Shown in pieces: positions 54,853 to 64,000 of a stretch of DNA of 64,000 nucleotides (the first letter of the stretch is position 1; the number at the start of each line of letters is the position of its first letter). This stretch comes from Oceanospirillales bacterium. GTDB lineage: Bacteria; Pseudomonadota; Gammaproteobacteria; Pseudomonadales; Balneatricaceae. A program made the translations under genes and the position numbers. Below the pieces are notes generated by a model that was not told the DNA's origin, made no database searches, and was given only the letters and a program-made list of their open reading frames with translations. Location: assembly GCA_018223185.1 (NCBI GenBank), contig JAAEYW010000001.1:248001-312000 (forward strand), written 5' to 3'.

Positions 54853-56172
54853 ATGAATGTAGAAATTCTGATTGATGCCATTATTCTGGTAGGTTTACTC
54901 TTTATTGGTGTCCCTGCTCCACTGTGTTTTGCGGCGGCAGCATTATTCCTGTTTGTGATGGGGGACTTTCCCAACGCAAACTTTCTTGTCTCGTCCGGTT
55001 TCACCAAACTGTCGTCTTTGATACTGCTGGCCATTCCGCTTTACATTTTTGCTGGCGGTCTGATGACCGAGGGTAAAATCGCAACCCGCCTGATTGATCT
55101 CGCTGAGAGTATGATGGCGAGGGTCAAAGGTGGGCTTGGCATTGTTGTGGTGTTTTCTACTGCAATTTTTGGTGCCATTTCAGGAATGTCTACCGCAGCA
55201 GTAGCCGCCATTGGCTCGATAATGATTCCAAAGATGGTAGAGCGAGGTTACGACCGGGGCTACGCGACAGCGCTTGTGGCCGCTTCTTCGGTCTTAGCGT
55301 TATTGATTCCGCCAAGCTCTTCGATGATTCTGTACGGTTGGGTGACGAATACATCTATTACTGCGATGTTTCTTGCGCCAATCGTTCCTGCATTTTTACT
55401 GATCAGTTGCTTTACCGTATTGAACTACTTCCTTACCCGTAAAATGCCATTACTCGAGTTGCCTGAACGTACCTTCAAAGAAGGAACGCTTGATGTGTGG
55501 TTTAAAACCAAACGTGCAGCTTTTGGTCTGGCGATGCCGATTATTATTCTCGGTTGTATTTATGGCGGTATCACTACGCCAACAGAGGCGGCAGCGATTG
55601 CGGTTATATACTCTATCCCGGTGGCGGTTTTTATCTACCGCGGCATGAATTTCCGGACATTCTCTGACGTGGCCTGGAAAACCGGGCAGATCGCTGCAGT
55701 GCTGATGATTTTGGTGTTCTTCTCGTCGATGCTGGCGCGTGTCTGGACCATGGAAAATGTACCGCAGACGGTGCTTGAATTCATGCTTGGGATCAGTGAT
55801 AACAAAATTGTTTTATTGCTGCTAATCAATCTGTTTTTGCTCGTGATTGGCATGTTCCTTGATGATATTAGTGGCGTACTACTAGCCTCACCGATGTTGC
55901 TACCGGTAGCGATGAGTTTGGGGATAGACCCGGTTCATTTTGGGACCATTGTCGGTGTCAATCTGGGAATGGGGCTGATCACACCTCCTACAGCGCCAAT
56001 TCTCTATTTCGCGGGGCTGATCGGTAATACCACGTTGCCGAAGATGATTGGTTACACGCTGGTACTGATTGGCTTTGGATATGTACCCGTTCTGATACTC
56101 ACCACATTTATTCCAGAACTTTCCTTGTATCTACCTGAACTTATTCTCGGCTATCAGCCAATAACCCAGTAG
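54853..56172 (+). CDS. dctM: TRAP transporter large membrane subunit DctM
   Basis: The 439-residue protein has about 12 membrane segments. GAISGMSTAAVAAIGSIMIP and LIPPSSSMILYG, then GLITPPTAPILYFAGLI, are the conserved DctM motifs. It performs Na+-driven uptake with DctP and DctQ. Confidence 0.94.
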   Translation: MNVEILIDAIILVGLLFIGVPAPLCFAAAALFLFVMGDFPNANFLVSSGFTKLSSLILLAIPLYIFAGGLMTEGKIATRLIDLAESMMARVKGGLGIVVVFSTAIFGAISGMSTAAVAAIGSIMIPKMVERGYDRGYATALVAASSVLALLIPPSSSMILYGWVTNTSITAMFLAPIVPAFLLISCFTVLNYFLTRKMPLLELPERTFKEGTLDVWFKTKRAAFGLAMPIIILGCIYGGITTPTEAAAIAVIYSIPVAVFIYRGMNFRTFSDVAWKTGQIAAVLMILVFFSSMLARVWTMENVPQTVLEFMLGISDNKIVLLLLINLFLLVIGMFLDDISGVLLASPMLLPVAMSLGIDPVHFGTIVGVNLGMGLITPPTAPILYFAGLIGNTTLPKMIGYTLVLIGFGYVPVLILTTFIPELSLYLPELILGYQPITQ

Positions 56173-56228
56173 CCGACGATTCTTATTATTACACAAAATT
56201 AATATATCGATTTATATGGAGTACCTAC

Positions 56229-56954
56229 ATGAGTACTAAGCCTGTTATTGGAATCACCCTGGATATTGAAAATATTCCGACCTATGCCCATGAGCCTTGG
56301 TATGCCCTGAGAGAAAACTACTGTTCGTCTATTCGAAAAGCAGGTGGGTTACCGGTCGGCCTGGCGCATGAAATTGATGTGGTGGATAATTATCTTGATA
56401 TGGTTGATGGATTGGTAATTAGCGGTGGCATGTATGACATTCACCCTGAATTGTACGGAGAAGCCAAAATAGAGGGCGAGTTGGTGACAAAAGACTCGCG
56501 TACCCAGTTTGAATTTGCACTGGTACGTGGCGCGTTGGCGCGTGATATTCCTTTGATAGGAATCTGTGGCGGTATGCAGGTACTGGCTGTCATCAATGGT
56601 GCTAAGCTGGTTCAGGATATCAGAACTGAGGTGCAGGACAGTCTGAATCATATGCAACCATTGCCCCATAATGAGCCTTCACATACGGTGAGTTTTATGC
56701 CGGGTTCGCTGATCTGCAAATTGTTTGGCAAGGAGAAGGTTGGTGTTAACAGCGTACATCATCAGTCTGTTAAAGATCTTCCTCCAAAAATCATGGTCAG
56801 TGCAGTGGCTGAAGATCAGGTAATAGAAGCGATAGAAATTCCTGGGCAGACATTTTGTCTCGGCTTCCAATGGCATCCTGAATATCTTATCAGTAAAGGG
56901 GAGTTTAATGTCTTTGAGGCTTTTATCGCTGCTGCCAGAAATACACGCGATTGA
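56229..56954 (+). CDS. PuuD-like peptidase C26 / gamma-glutamyl hydrolase
   Basis: The 241-residue class-I glutamine-amidotransferase fold has the nucleophile C113 in LIGICGGMQVLAVINGA. Its His/Glu dyad lies in FCLGFQWHPEYL. PuuD hydrolyses gamma-glutamyl-GABA; the exact substrate here is unknown. It is the last gene of the TRAP operon (57 bp after dctM) and probably acts on the imported compound or a gamma-glutamylated form of it. Confidence 0.87.
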   Translation: MSTKPVIGITLDIENIPTYAHEPWYALRENYCSSIRKAGGLPVGLAHEIDVVDNYLDMVDGLVISGGMYDIHPELYGEAKIEGELVTKDSRTQFEFALVRGALARDIPLIGICGGMQVLAVINGAKLVQDIRTEVQDSLNHMQPLPHNEPSHTVSFMPGSLICKLFGKEKVGVNSVHHQSVKDLPPKIMVSAVAEDQVIEAIEIPGQTFCLGFQWHPEYLISKGEFNVFEAFIAAARNTRD

Positions 56955-57563
56955 TTAAACCCGATCGTAATGGGTTGACGATTTTTTTTATGTCAATATG
57001 CAGTTGCAAATGCTTACGGTTTCTTTTTTTTAGCTAGCGCGTTTAGCTTGAGTTATGGCGAATATGGAATTGCACTATACAAGGACGTTCAATTTTTCGG
57101 CTCTGTCGCTAACCAGGACAGAGCTTTAACCAGCCAGCCTCATTACTTCTGTTTGTCTAGTTTTTGCTTGAATAGCCTGCAAACAAGTGACCGCTTTTGG
57201 AGCTGGGGTTGGCAGATTCAATGCTATATTAGCGGACTCTAAAGCCCAGGTTTGGCACATAGAGTCCGGTCTCTGCTAACGAAGTCAGTGTCCGCTTATG
57301 AGGATTTTGGTCAATGAGGTTTAGAGCTCTGGATGGTAGATTTAATACGTGTGTTACGACGATGTATTGAAATAATAGTTATTAGCGACCAAAGCTGAAG
57401 CTCATCGAACTGGTCGTTATGTGCCAGTAGCTGACTCTGTAGGCCCTTTGGACGTTCTGTGCCAGAAGTGACAACATTGCTACTGCAAAGTCAGACTTTT
57501 TCTCCTGCCGCAGCTGTTCTCCAGCGAGGCGTCCTGCAAGGTAAAGCCGAAGGCGCTCTGCTC
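56955..57563. other. 609-bp gene-free accessory stretch
   Basis: The stretch is AT-rich near 56970-57040. It holds two inverted decayed copies of the CAAAAGCGGAC motif (57187-57200, 57287-57300). Small frames at 57048 and 57382 lack family resemblance and good ribosome-binding sites. Confidence 0.45.
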
Positions 57564-59318
57564 TCAATACGCTTTACGATAGTTCCCCTGATAATCAAAG
57601 ATCCGTTCCTGCACCTGCCAGTAGTGCTTCTGTTTCCGGGCGATAACAAAGTCAGGTGCTGGCAGCAGAGGTTGGTAACTCAGCACCTCATCAGGACTAC
57701 TGAAATTCTGCGGGGCCTGACTGTTGGCAACACGCCGTCCGAACAGTTGATTGAAGACCCGGCGCTGCGGTTGTCTACTGAAATCGAATGATTCGCTTAG
57801 CTCTTCACCATCCTCACCGTGATAGGTGATTTTCAGTTTGCTTTCATTGCGGGTAAGGGTTATGCCGGCGCAGCGGATGACCATAGCATCTTTAAGCTTA
57901 AGGGCTGCTTTCAGCTGATCATCAGGGTCAATAATGGCGTGGCCGCACTGGTGACAGTTACGCGCCGCAATATCGTTCTCCGCATTGCACTGAGGGCACT
58001 CTTTAAACCGGAAGCGGTAACTGCACTGCGCCACTTTATCCTGAGACCGGCCGTTATTCTCCGGATGTACAGTCCCCTGACAACGCCGGCCATAGTGCTC
58101 AAGAATAGTGCCCTCCTCATCGGTCTTGCCCCAGAAAATATTGGCAAACTCACACTGGGGGCAGAATACCTGCACCGGTACACTGCTGCTATCCGGTCTG
58201 GGTTGTCCCACTTCGGGTGAGAAAAGATCGAAACCGTTACCGGCGTAGTCCATGACCAGGCAGTCTTTTTTGCCCTCAGCGAGTCTGAGCCCCCGGCCTG
58301 TGATCTGTTGAAACAGGGAGACGGACTGGGTGGGCCTCAGAATCGCGATGAAATCCACATGGGGGGCATCGAAACCGGTAGTCAGAACCGCGACATTGAC
58401 CAGATATTTTATCTTCTTCTCTTTATACCGGCGGATCAGCAGGTCCCGTTCAGCACTGGCGGTGGCCCCGGTGATCAGCGCTGTTTGTCCATCGGGAAGG
58501 TAGCCGCATATCTCTTGGGCATGTCTGACGGTTGCCGCAAACACCATCACCCCGGAGCGTTCTGCAGCCAGCTCCATGATCTGTTCACAAATAGCCCGGG
58601 TGACCCGGGGGTGACTCACCAGTAGCTGGTTAACTTCTGCTTCTGCATAGTCGCCAGACTTATTGGCGTTCAGCGCAGAAAAATCATACTGGGCGATGGG
58701 TGCGTCTACCATCTTCGGCGGTGTAAGAAAGCCCCGCCTGATCATATATTGCAGGGGAAGCTCATAGATGCAGTGTTCAAATGGTCGCGGATCACTGCTA
58801 CGGCAGAACCCCCGGTAGTGATAACGATAGATCCAGCCCATCCCCATACGGTAGGGCGTTGCGGTTAAACCGAGCAGTTTCAGCGCGGGGTTATACTCTC
58901 TGAGCTGGGCAAAGATCTGTTGGTACTGACTGTTTTCATCGTCGCTGATCCGGTGGCATTCATCGATAATCACCAGGGAGTGTTCAGTGGCAAAGTCTTT
59001 GAGGTTGCGGGCGACAGACTGAACGCTGGCGAAAGTGACCTGGTGATGACTCTGTTTTTGTTTCAGCCCGGCGGAATAGAGTCCACCTTCCAGGCCGTAG
59101 CTAAGGTATTTGTTGTGATTCTGCTCAACCAGCTCTTTGACATGAGCCAGCACCAGAATTTTGCGTCGGGCCAGCCGGGCAAGTTCGGCAATAACCAGAC
59201 TTTTCCCCGCACCTGTTGGCAGGACGATAACGGCTGCTGCATCGCTTTTACGGAAATGTTTCAGGGTTGCTTCCACTGCATCCCGTTGATAATCACGCAG
59301 TTGAAAGCTACCCGGCAT
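57564..59318 (-). CDS. radD: DNA repair helicase RadD (YejH)
   Basis: The 584-residue superfamily 2 protein has the length of E. coli RadD (586). Motif I is [15 protein letters not shown], motif II is VIIDECHRI, motif III is LGLTATPYR and motif VI is QITGRGLR. C-terminal zinc fingers are FCPQCEF and [10 protein letters not shown], then NCHQCGH. RadD helps resolve recombination intermediates and double-strand breaks. Confidence 0.93.
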   Translation of the reverse strand: MPGSFQLRDYQRDAVEATLKHFRKSDAAAVIVLPTGAGKSLVIAELARLARRKILVLAHVKELVEQNHNKYLSYGLEGGLYSAGLKQKQSHHQVTFASVQSVARNLKDFATEHSLVIIDECHRISDDENSQYQQIFAQLREYNPALKLLGLTATPYRMGMGWIYRYHYRGFCRSSDPRPFEHCIYELPLQYMIRRGFLTPPKMVDAPIAQYDFSALNANKSGDYAEAEVNQLLVSHPRVTRAICEQIMELAAERSGVMVFAATVRHAQEICGYLPDGQTALITGATASAERDLLIRRYKEKKIKYLVNVAVLTTGFDAPHVDFIAILRPTQSVSLFQQITGRGLRLAEGKKDCLVMDYAGNGFDLFSPEVGQPRPDSSSVPVQVFCPQCEFANIFWGKTDEEGTILEHYGRRCQGTVHPENNGRSQDKVAQCSYRFRFKECPQCNAENDIAARNCHQCGHAIIDPDDQLKAALKLKDAMVIRCAGITLTRNESKLKITYHGEDGEELSESFDFSRQPQRRVFNQLFGRRVANSQAPQNFSSPDEVLSYQPLLPAPDFVIARKQKHYWQVQERIFDYQGNYRKAY

Positions 59319-59558
59319 ATAAATGATCCGGTTGAAATTCAGTGTCAGTAAAGGATTCAGCTGATTTAAGGAGGAATGTCATAGACCTATTTTAGCGTGG
59401 AAATGGCTGATTTAAACGGGCTTTTTAGCTGATATTATGAGATATTTCTGCCAATGGATAAGGGGCGCTCAGTATTGTTTAGATTACTGAGCGAATTACC
59501 TCTATTCTGAGACAATATTTTTTTAAATGCAGTGTCTATGACAAAAGAGGAAATGGAA

Positions 59559-60368
59559 ATGGATCTATCTTTTTTCGATGTTTACGTATTGCCCTGGGCG
59601 ATTAATATAGCTCTGGCGGCGGCTATTTTTATAGTCGGTCGGATGGTTGCAAAAGTGTTGGTGAACCTGCTGGGTAAAGCGCTCCGTAAAGGGAAAATGG
59701 AGGAGATCCTGGTTAACTTTATCTCCTCTATTGCCAATATATTGCTGTTGCTGGTGGTGATTGTTGCGTCACTTGACCGGTTGGGTGTAGATACCACCTC
59801 TCTGATCGCTCTGGTGGGTGCTGCCGGTCTGGCAGTGGGTCTGGCACTGCAGGGCTCTTTGCAGAACTTTGCTGCGGGAGTCATGCTGATTGTATTCCGT
59901 CCATTCAAGGAGGGGGATTTCATCGAAGCTGCCGGTGTCGCCGGTGTTGTTGAACATATCAGTATTTTCAATACGATTATGCGTACCGGCGATAACAAAG
60001 AGGTGATTGTACCGAATGGTAATATCTACAGCGGTGTTATCACAAACTACTCTGCCCGTGATACCCGTCGTGTTGATATGGTTTTTGGTATCGGATATGA
60101 CGATGACCTGAAAAAAGCTAAAGCGTTGCTGCAAGAGATAGTCACCAGTGATGAGCGGGTTCTGCAGGATCCTGCACCGGTAATCGCTGTTTCTGAACTG
60201 GCGGATAGCAGTGTTAACTTCGTGGTACGTCCCTGGGTTAAGTCCGGTGATTACTGGGCGGTGAAGTTTGATACCACTGAAAGCGTTAAGCTGCGTTTTG
60301 ATCAGGAAGGTATCTCTATTCCTTACCCTCAGATGGATGTTCACCAGTACAAGCACGAAAGCAACTGA
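59559..60368 (+). CDS. mscS: Small-conductance mechanosensitive channel, MscS family
   Basis: I choose ATG 59559 (MDLSFFDVYVLPW) because AGAGGA lies 7 bases ahead; in-frame ATGs at 59538 and 59553 would precede or overlap that site. The product has 269 residues, with three membrane segments. The pore helix is GAAGLAVGLALQGSLQNFAAGVMLI and the beta domain is VPNGNIYSGVITNYS. It releases solutes on hypo-osmotic shock. Confidence 0.95.
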   Translation: MDLSFFDVYVLPWAINIALAAAIFIVGRMVAKVLVNLLGKALRKGKMEEILVNFISSIANILLLLVVIVASLDRLGVDTTSLIALVGAAGLAVGLALQGSLQNFAAGVMLIVFRPFKEGDFIEAAGVAGVVEHISIFNTIMRTGDNKEVIVPNGNIYSGVITNYSARDTRRVDMVFGIGYDDDLKKAKALLQEIVTSDERVLQDPAPVIAVSELADSSVNFVVRPWVKSGDYWAVKFDTTESVKLRFDQEGISIPYPQMDVHQYKHESN

Positions 60369-60382
60369 ATTTGTTTACGTTA

Positions 60383-60411
60383 AAACAGCCGCTTTTGCGG
60401 CTGTTTTTTTT
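60383..60411. terminator. Terminator between convergent mscS and the SLC5-STAC gene
   Basis: AAACAGCCGC (60383-60392) pairs with GCGGCTGTTT (60397-60406) and the T run continues to 60411. Confidence 0.9.
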
Positions 60412-60413
60412 AT

Positions 60414-62642
60414 CTATTTTTTAAACGGCGGCACGTCAGCATCTAACGGTTTTTCAATCATCAGACTGTTTTCAATCTGCAGTTTGAGCATCTCGTTTTC
60501 CTGCCGTACCTTCTGGGTTTCAAGGCGGGTGCGGAACACCTCCTGATAACGGGTTTCAAGCCGGGCCTCCAGGTCTTCAATCTGCTTGTCCTGCATTCTG
60601 ATCGTCTGTTCATGCTTTTTGATCTTATTCTGCAGATTGTTGATCAGTCCGTAGCTCTGACTGCCTGTTTCAGAATCGTTGAAGTCTTCATGCCCGGGCA
60701 TCCGTTGCTGAGTAAGTTCGACGGCCAGATGACTGTAGAGCGCCTTAAGGTCGGCGGCCTCACGGGGATTATAGCGAATACCGCTCTCCATCGCCTTGTG
60801 GGCGCTGGCAGCGCCAATAGAGCCTGCGAGGACATGCTCGAGCATGCGATGGAATTCCAGCAGCTCAATAATGGCAATATGGCTTTTACCCGTGACCTGC
60901 AGGTCCTCAGTGATTTGCAGCAAGGCGTCCTTGGTTTTGTCTATGTTCAGATAAGTTTCCAGCAGCGTCTGAGCTTCATTCAGCTTATCATCCAGCGGGA
61001 TATAACGGTCCAGACCTGTTGGCCGGGCTCTTTGAGTGGGCGCGGGCTTCATCGAACAGAGAAACTCGGTGGACAGGTTTCGCTCTGCCTTATGCGGGCT
61101 GTAAAGGAGTGAACCGAAGATATAGAAACTGATATTAACCAGCAGGGTCCAGAACACACTGTGAGGTATCGAGCCGATCTCGTCAAAGCCAAACAGTGCT
61201 TCAGGCCGTAACAGAGAAAAGCCAAACAGGCCCTCATTAAGAATGGATTCCGGTAGCCAGCCATGACTGATAACGGCAGGAACCATCAGCGTATATATCC
61301 ACATCAGGAAACCTGCAAGTAAACCCGCCAGGGCACCGGCACTATTTCCCCGATTCCAGAACAGCCCGCCAAGCAGCGCCGGGGTAAATTGCAGAACAGC
61401 GACAAATGAAATCAGTCCTATCGCCACCAGGATGTAGGAGTCTGTGAACTCAATGGCAAAACCATAACTACCCAACAGGATCATAGCGGCCAGCAACCAG
61501 CGGATCTGCAGAAGAAAGGGTTTAATAAAGCGGCAAGCTGGCATTCTTTCCAGTACCGGCAGAATCAGGTGATTCGAAGCCATGGTGGAGAGGGTCATGG
61601 TGGTGACAATGATCATCCCCGTGGCCGCGGAAAAGCCGCCAATAAACGCCAGCAGCGTCAGCGCGTTATTCCCCGCCAGCTGTGGCAGTAGCAGAACATA
61701 GTAATCGGCCGATTCCTGTGGCAATCCCATCAGCAGGCCCCCGGCGGCAATCGGTACCACGAACAGGTTGATCAGGATCATATACAGCGGCAGCACCCAG
61801 ATAGCCGTTTTAATATGCTTATGATCCGCATTTTCAACCACCGCAACATGGAACATACGGGGGAGATTCTGGATTGCCGCAAAGCTGAGGATGATCAGTG
61901 TCAGCCACATGGCACCTGAATTTGAGGTGCCACTGACCTGTACTACCCGTTCGAAACCCTGATCAAACAGACGTTCGGTAATATCATCAAAACCATCAAA
62001 CAGGCTGAAACTGACAAACAGTCCGATGGTAATAAAGGCAACCAGCTTCACCAGACATTCCGCCGCCAGTGCTGTCATCATACCCTGATGTCGTTCGGTG
62101 GGGTCTAAGCGGCGCATGCCAAACATGATAGTAAAGGCGACCATGAACAGTGTTATCAGTAAACCGGATAATCCCCAGCCCATAGGCGAACTATCATTAT
62201 CGGTAATCAGCTGGAATGAGGCGACCACGGCTTTCAGTTGCAGGGCGATATAGGGGAGAACACCCAGCAGTGCAATCAGCGTTACCAGTGCGGCGATGGT
62301 TTCGGAGCGGTTATACCGGGTGGAGATAAAGTCGGCGATACTGGTAATGCGGAAAATTTCTTTTGCAAACACCATGCGTCGCAGGGTGATCCACCAGAAT
62401 GCAATTCCCAGTATCGCACCAAGATAGACCCCCAGAAACTGCAGGCCGGAACTGGCAGCAAAGCCGACACTGCCGTAAAAGGTCCAGGAGGTATGATAGA
62501 CCGCCAGAGACAGGCAGTAGACCCAGGGGCTCTTAAAACCCTCCCCGCGAGTCTCTATACGTCTTTCAACTAATTGTGCGATACCAAAAAGGACCGCCAT
62601 ATACAAAGTAATGGTGAGAATAACAGTAAGAGAGCTAAACAT
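60414..62642 (-). CDS. SLC5 (sodium:solute symporter)-STAC protein lacking a kinase
   Basis: The protein has 742 residues. Residues 1-530 are an SLC5 symporter core of about 13 helices (YHTSWTFYGSVGFAASSGLQ, SIADFISTRYNRS, FSAATGMIIVTTMTLSTMASNH), as in the N-terminal half of CbrA-type sensor kinases. Residues 570-680 look like the STAC domain (LETYLNIDKTKDALLQITEDL). Instead of PAS and histidine-kinase domains it ends in a coiled coil (NKIKKHEQTIRMQDKQIEDL, then LETRYQEVFRTRLETQKVRQ). Either transporter or sensor function is possible. Confidence 0.82.
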   Translation of the reverse strand: MFSSLTVILTITLYMAVLFGIAQLVERRIETRGEGFKSPWVYCLSLAVYHTSWTFYGSVGFAASSGLQFLGVYLGAILGIAFWWITLRRMVFAKEIFRITSIADFISTRYNRSETIAALVTLIALLGVLPYIALQLKAVVASFQLITDNDSSPMGWGLSGLLITLFMVAFTIMFGMRRLDPTERHQGMMTALAAECLVKLVAFITIGLFVSFSLFDGFDDITERLFDQGFERVVQVSGTSNSGAMWLTLIILSFAAIQNLPRMFHVAVVENADHKHIKTAIWVLPLYMILINLFVVPIAAGGLLMGLPQESADYYVLLLPQLAGNNALTLLAFIGGFSAATGMIIVTTMTLSTMASNHLILPVLERMPACRFIKPFLLQIRWLLAAMILLGSYGFAIEFTDSYILVAIGLISFVAVLQFTPALLGGLFWNRGNSAGALAGLLAGFLMWIYTLMVPAVISHGWLPESILNEGLFGFSLLRPEALFGFDEIGSIPHSVFWTLLVNISFYIFGSLLYSPHKAERNLSTEFLCSMKPAPTQRARPTGLDRYIPLDDKLNEAQTLLETYLNIDKTKDALLQITEDLQVTGKSHIAIIELLEFHRMLEHVLAGSIGAASAHKAMESGIRYNPREAADLKALYSHLAVELTQQRMPGHEDFNDSETGSQSYGLINNLQNKIKKHEQTIRMQDKQIEDLEARLETRYQEVFRTRLETQKVRQENEMLKLQIENSLMIEKPLDADVPPFKK

Positions 62643-62735
62643 CCTGATCCTTACTCTGATAGCTTAGTTTATAAATCAGATAGTTAAGCTATAGCTGGCT
62701 TAGCTTCTCAGGTCAATTAAAGGTTACCCAAAATG

Positions 62736-63008
62736 TTATTCCGGTGGTGCTGTATGATTATCAGGGCCGGTTTTATTTGCACTGCAACATGCTGGTGGTA
62801 CCGGGTCGAACCCGCCCGGATGGCCCGGATGGCATTTGCCAAGGCGTTTTATACCCAGCCAGCAGCCTTTTATAACACCGTGAGTTTCGATCGCCTCGAC
62901 CGTATAGGCTGAACAGGTTGGATAGAACCGGCAATTAGGCCCCAGAAATGGGCTGATCAGGTATTGATAGGTGCGGATCAGAAAGATAAAGCAGCGTCGT
63001 AGAATCAT
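62736..63008 (-). CDS. yidD: Membrane protein insertion efficiency factor YidD
   Basis: I start at ATG 63008 ([20 protein letters not shown]), giving 90 residues; an upstream start at 63044 is less like the family. [22 protein letters not shown] and [20 protein letters not shown] are the invariant YidD motifs. The gene is usually between rnpA and yidC; here it stands alone. Confidence 0.92.
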   Translation of the reverse strand: MILRRCFIFLIRTYQYLISPFLGPNCRFYPTCSAYTVEAIETHGVIKGCWLGIKRLGKCHPGHPGGFDPVPPACCSANKTGPDNHTAPPE

Positions 63009-63045
63009 GCCGTAAGTGTAGCGCTGCCGGGGAGTGTGAGACAAG

Positions 63046-63070
63046 AAAAAGCCGCGGACAGTCGCGGCTT
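63046..63070 (-). terminator. Terminator of the PhoH-like gene
   Basis: AAGCCGCG/CGCGGCTT with a 6-nt loop; on the minus strand it is followed by a T run. Confidence 0.88.
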
Positions 63071-63093
63071 TAATTAAGTGTCTGTTTAACGAG

Positions 63094-64000
63094 TCAGAGA
63101 TGCTCTTCGGCGTACTCTGCCAGTCTGGAACGGAAAATACCTTCTAAGTGAATGGTTGCGGACCCTTCAAAGCCCTTAAATCGCTCTACCACATAGGTCA
63201 GACCCGAGGTCAGTGCAGTCAGATAGTTAGAATCGATCTGTGCCAGGTTACCCAGGCAGATCATCTTACTGTCCTTACCGCAGCGGGTGAGGATGGTTTT
63301 CAACTGCTGTGGTGTCAGGTTCTGTGCTTCATCAATCAGCACTACCGCGTTCTGAATGCTTCGGCCGCGAATAAAGTTAAGTGATTTAAACTGTATGTTG
63401 GCTTTCTCAATCGCATACTTAACACTGCTCTGTGGGCGTTCATCACCTTCGTGCATCGCTTCCAGGTTGTCGTGGATAGAACTAAGCCAGGGTGTCATCT
63501 TCTCCTCTTCGGTGCCTGGCAGGAAGCCGATATCTTCTGCCACCGGAGGGGTAGAGCGGGTGACGATAATCTTATTGTAACGTCCCTCTTCAATTACCAT
63601 TTCCAGGGCGCAGGCCAGGGCGATCAGAGTCTTACCGGAGCCCGCTGCACCGTTTAGCAGGCAAAGGTCGATATCGGGATCCTGAATCGACTGCATGGCA
63701 AATGCCTGATAGATATTGATCGGATGAATACCCCAGCACTCCTGCTGCATCAGCTTATCGTAGCCAAGGTCCAGCAGAATGATCTCGTCAAAGCTGACAG
63801 ACACGACCCGCGCTGCGAAGTCTTTAGAGTCATCATAGATATACTGGCAGGGATAGGTGTCCGGTAGCACATCAGAACTGATTTTATGATAGGTGTTAGC
63901 GCCTTCCTGATAACTTTTGACTTTATCGACTTTTTCCCAGAAATTGCCTTCGATATGGTAGTGTCCGGAAGGCAGAAGCTCCAGGTCGGAGACCAGCTGG
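63094..64000 (-). CDS. PhoH-family ATPase (partial, runs off the right edge)
   Basis: The frame remains open upstream of the GTG at 63870 and through to the window edge, so the true start lies outside. In the visible 301 residues, [19 protein letters not shown] is Walker A and [21 protein letters not shown] is Walker B. The N-terminal part ([20 protein letters not shown]) fits the linker of YlaK/PhoH2-type proteins that also carry an N-terminal PIN nuclease. RNA helicase/nuclease activity is known for PhoH2; it is inferred here. Confidence 0.88.
   Translation of the reverse strand, partial: QLVSDLELLPSGHYHIEGNFWEKVDKVKSYQEGANTYHKISSDVLPDTYPCQYIYDDSKDFAARVVSVSFDEIILLDLGYDKLMQQECWGIHPINIYQAFAMQSIQDPDIDLCLLNGAAGSGKTLIALACALEMVIEEGRYNKIIVTRSTPPVAEDIGFLPGTEEEKMTPWLSSIHDNLEAMHEGDERPQSSVKYAIEKANIQFKSLNFIRGRSIQNAVVLIDEAQNLTPQQLKTILTRCGKDSKMICLGNLAQIDSNYLTALTSGLTYVVERFKGFEGSATIHLEGIFRSRLAEYAEEHL

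Noticed and set aside
57382-57567. 61-codon minus-strand frame downstream of radD
   Set aside because: It overlaps the end of radD, has no start signal and no known family.
1-64000. CRISPR array, tRNA, rRNA, prophage or toxin-antitoxin module
   Set aside because: No regularly spaced repeat-spacer array, no tRNA-like cloverleaf with a GTTCGANTC arm, no phage genes and no paired toxin gene were seen. The SMI1/KNR4 protein alone is not evidence for a toxin system.

Overview
The window looks like chromosomal DNA of a marine gammaproteobacterium of the Oceanospirillaceae type (for example Amphritea, Neptunomonas or Marinobacterium relatives; this is inferred from gene content and protein style, not from a marker gene). 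It is gene dense, of moderate GC, with about 60 genes. I found no rRNA, tRNA or CRISPR array.

Layout. 1-8.4 kb is an amino-acid utilisation block: a partial M14 peptidase, an AGCS alanine/glycine symporter, D-serine dehydratase with a divergent LysR regulator, and an Lrp-dadA-ridA-dadX cluster for D/L-alanine catabolism. 8.5-11.8 kb holds an ABM-domain protein, a TraB/GumN protein, homoserine kinase and lipoyl synthase. 11.9-20.7 kb is a dedicated serine/glycine catabolic locus: gcvT (next to lipA) on the minus strand, an XRE-cupin regulator, then sdaA-glyA-gcvH-gcvP. Near-identical inverted-repeat sequences lie upstream of both transcription units and look like the operator of the XRE-cupin regulator.

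20.7-26.5 kb is an accessory island. It contains a TbpB-like surface lipoprotein with its Slam (type XI secretion) outer-membrane partner, a lone 3-hydroxybenzoate 4-monooxygenase-like flavoprotein, a decayed IS3 transposase and several repeats. 26.5-42.9 kb is mixed housekeeping and accessory DNA: a solitary PhnZ-like oxygenase, a cold-shock protein, a LOG hydrolase, YciA, a flavodoxin-like protein with a divergent LysR gene, a NosR-like membrane flavo/iron-sulfur protein without a nos cluster, LysE, a parvulin, a ChaN lipoprotein, a PilZ protein, small membrane proteins, and a MarR-GNAT fusion translationally coupled to an AzlCD exporter.

43-48 kb carries hypF-hypC-hypD-hypE for the Fe(CN)2CO group of NiFe hydrogenase, with no hypA, hypB or hydrogenase genes in view. 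The hypF reading frame has no standard start codon in front of its acylphosphatase motif. 48-57 kb has a peroxiredoxin, an SMI1/KNR4 protein, an MFS/LysR pair and a TRAP transporter operon (dctPQM) ending in a PuuD-like class-I amidotransferase-fold hydrolase, with a divergent HTH regulator. 57.5-64 kb holds RadD helicase, a small MscS channel, an SLC5-STAC protein without the histidine kinase usually attached to this architecture, YidD and a partial PhoH-family ATPase.

Most worth following up: the Slam/cargo pair with no receptor, the shared glycine/serine operator, the non-canonical hypF start, the kinase-less SLC5-STAC protein, the orphan NosR-like protein and the TRAP/PuuD-like operon.
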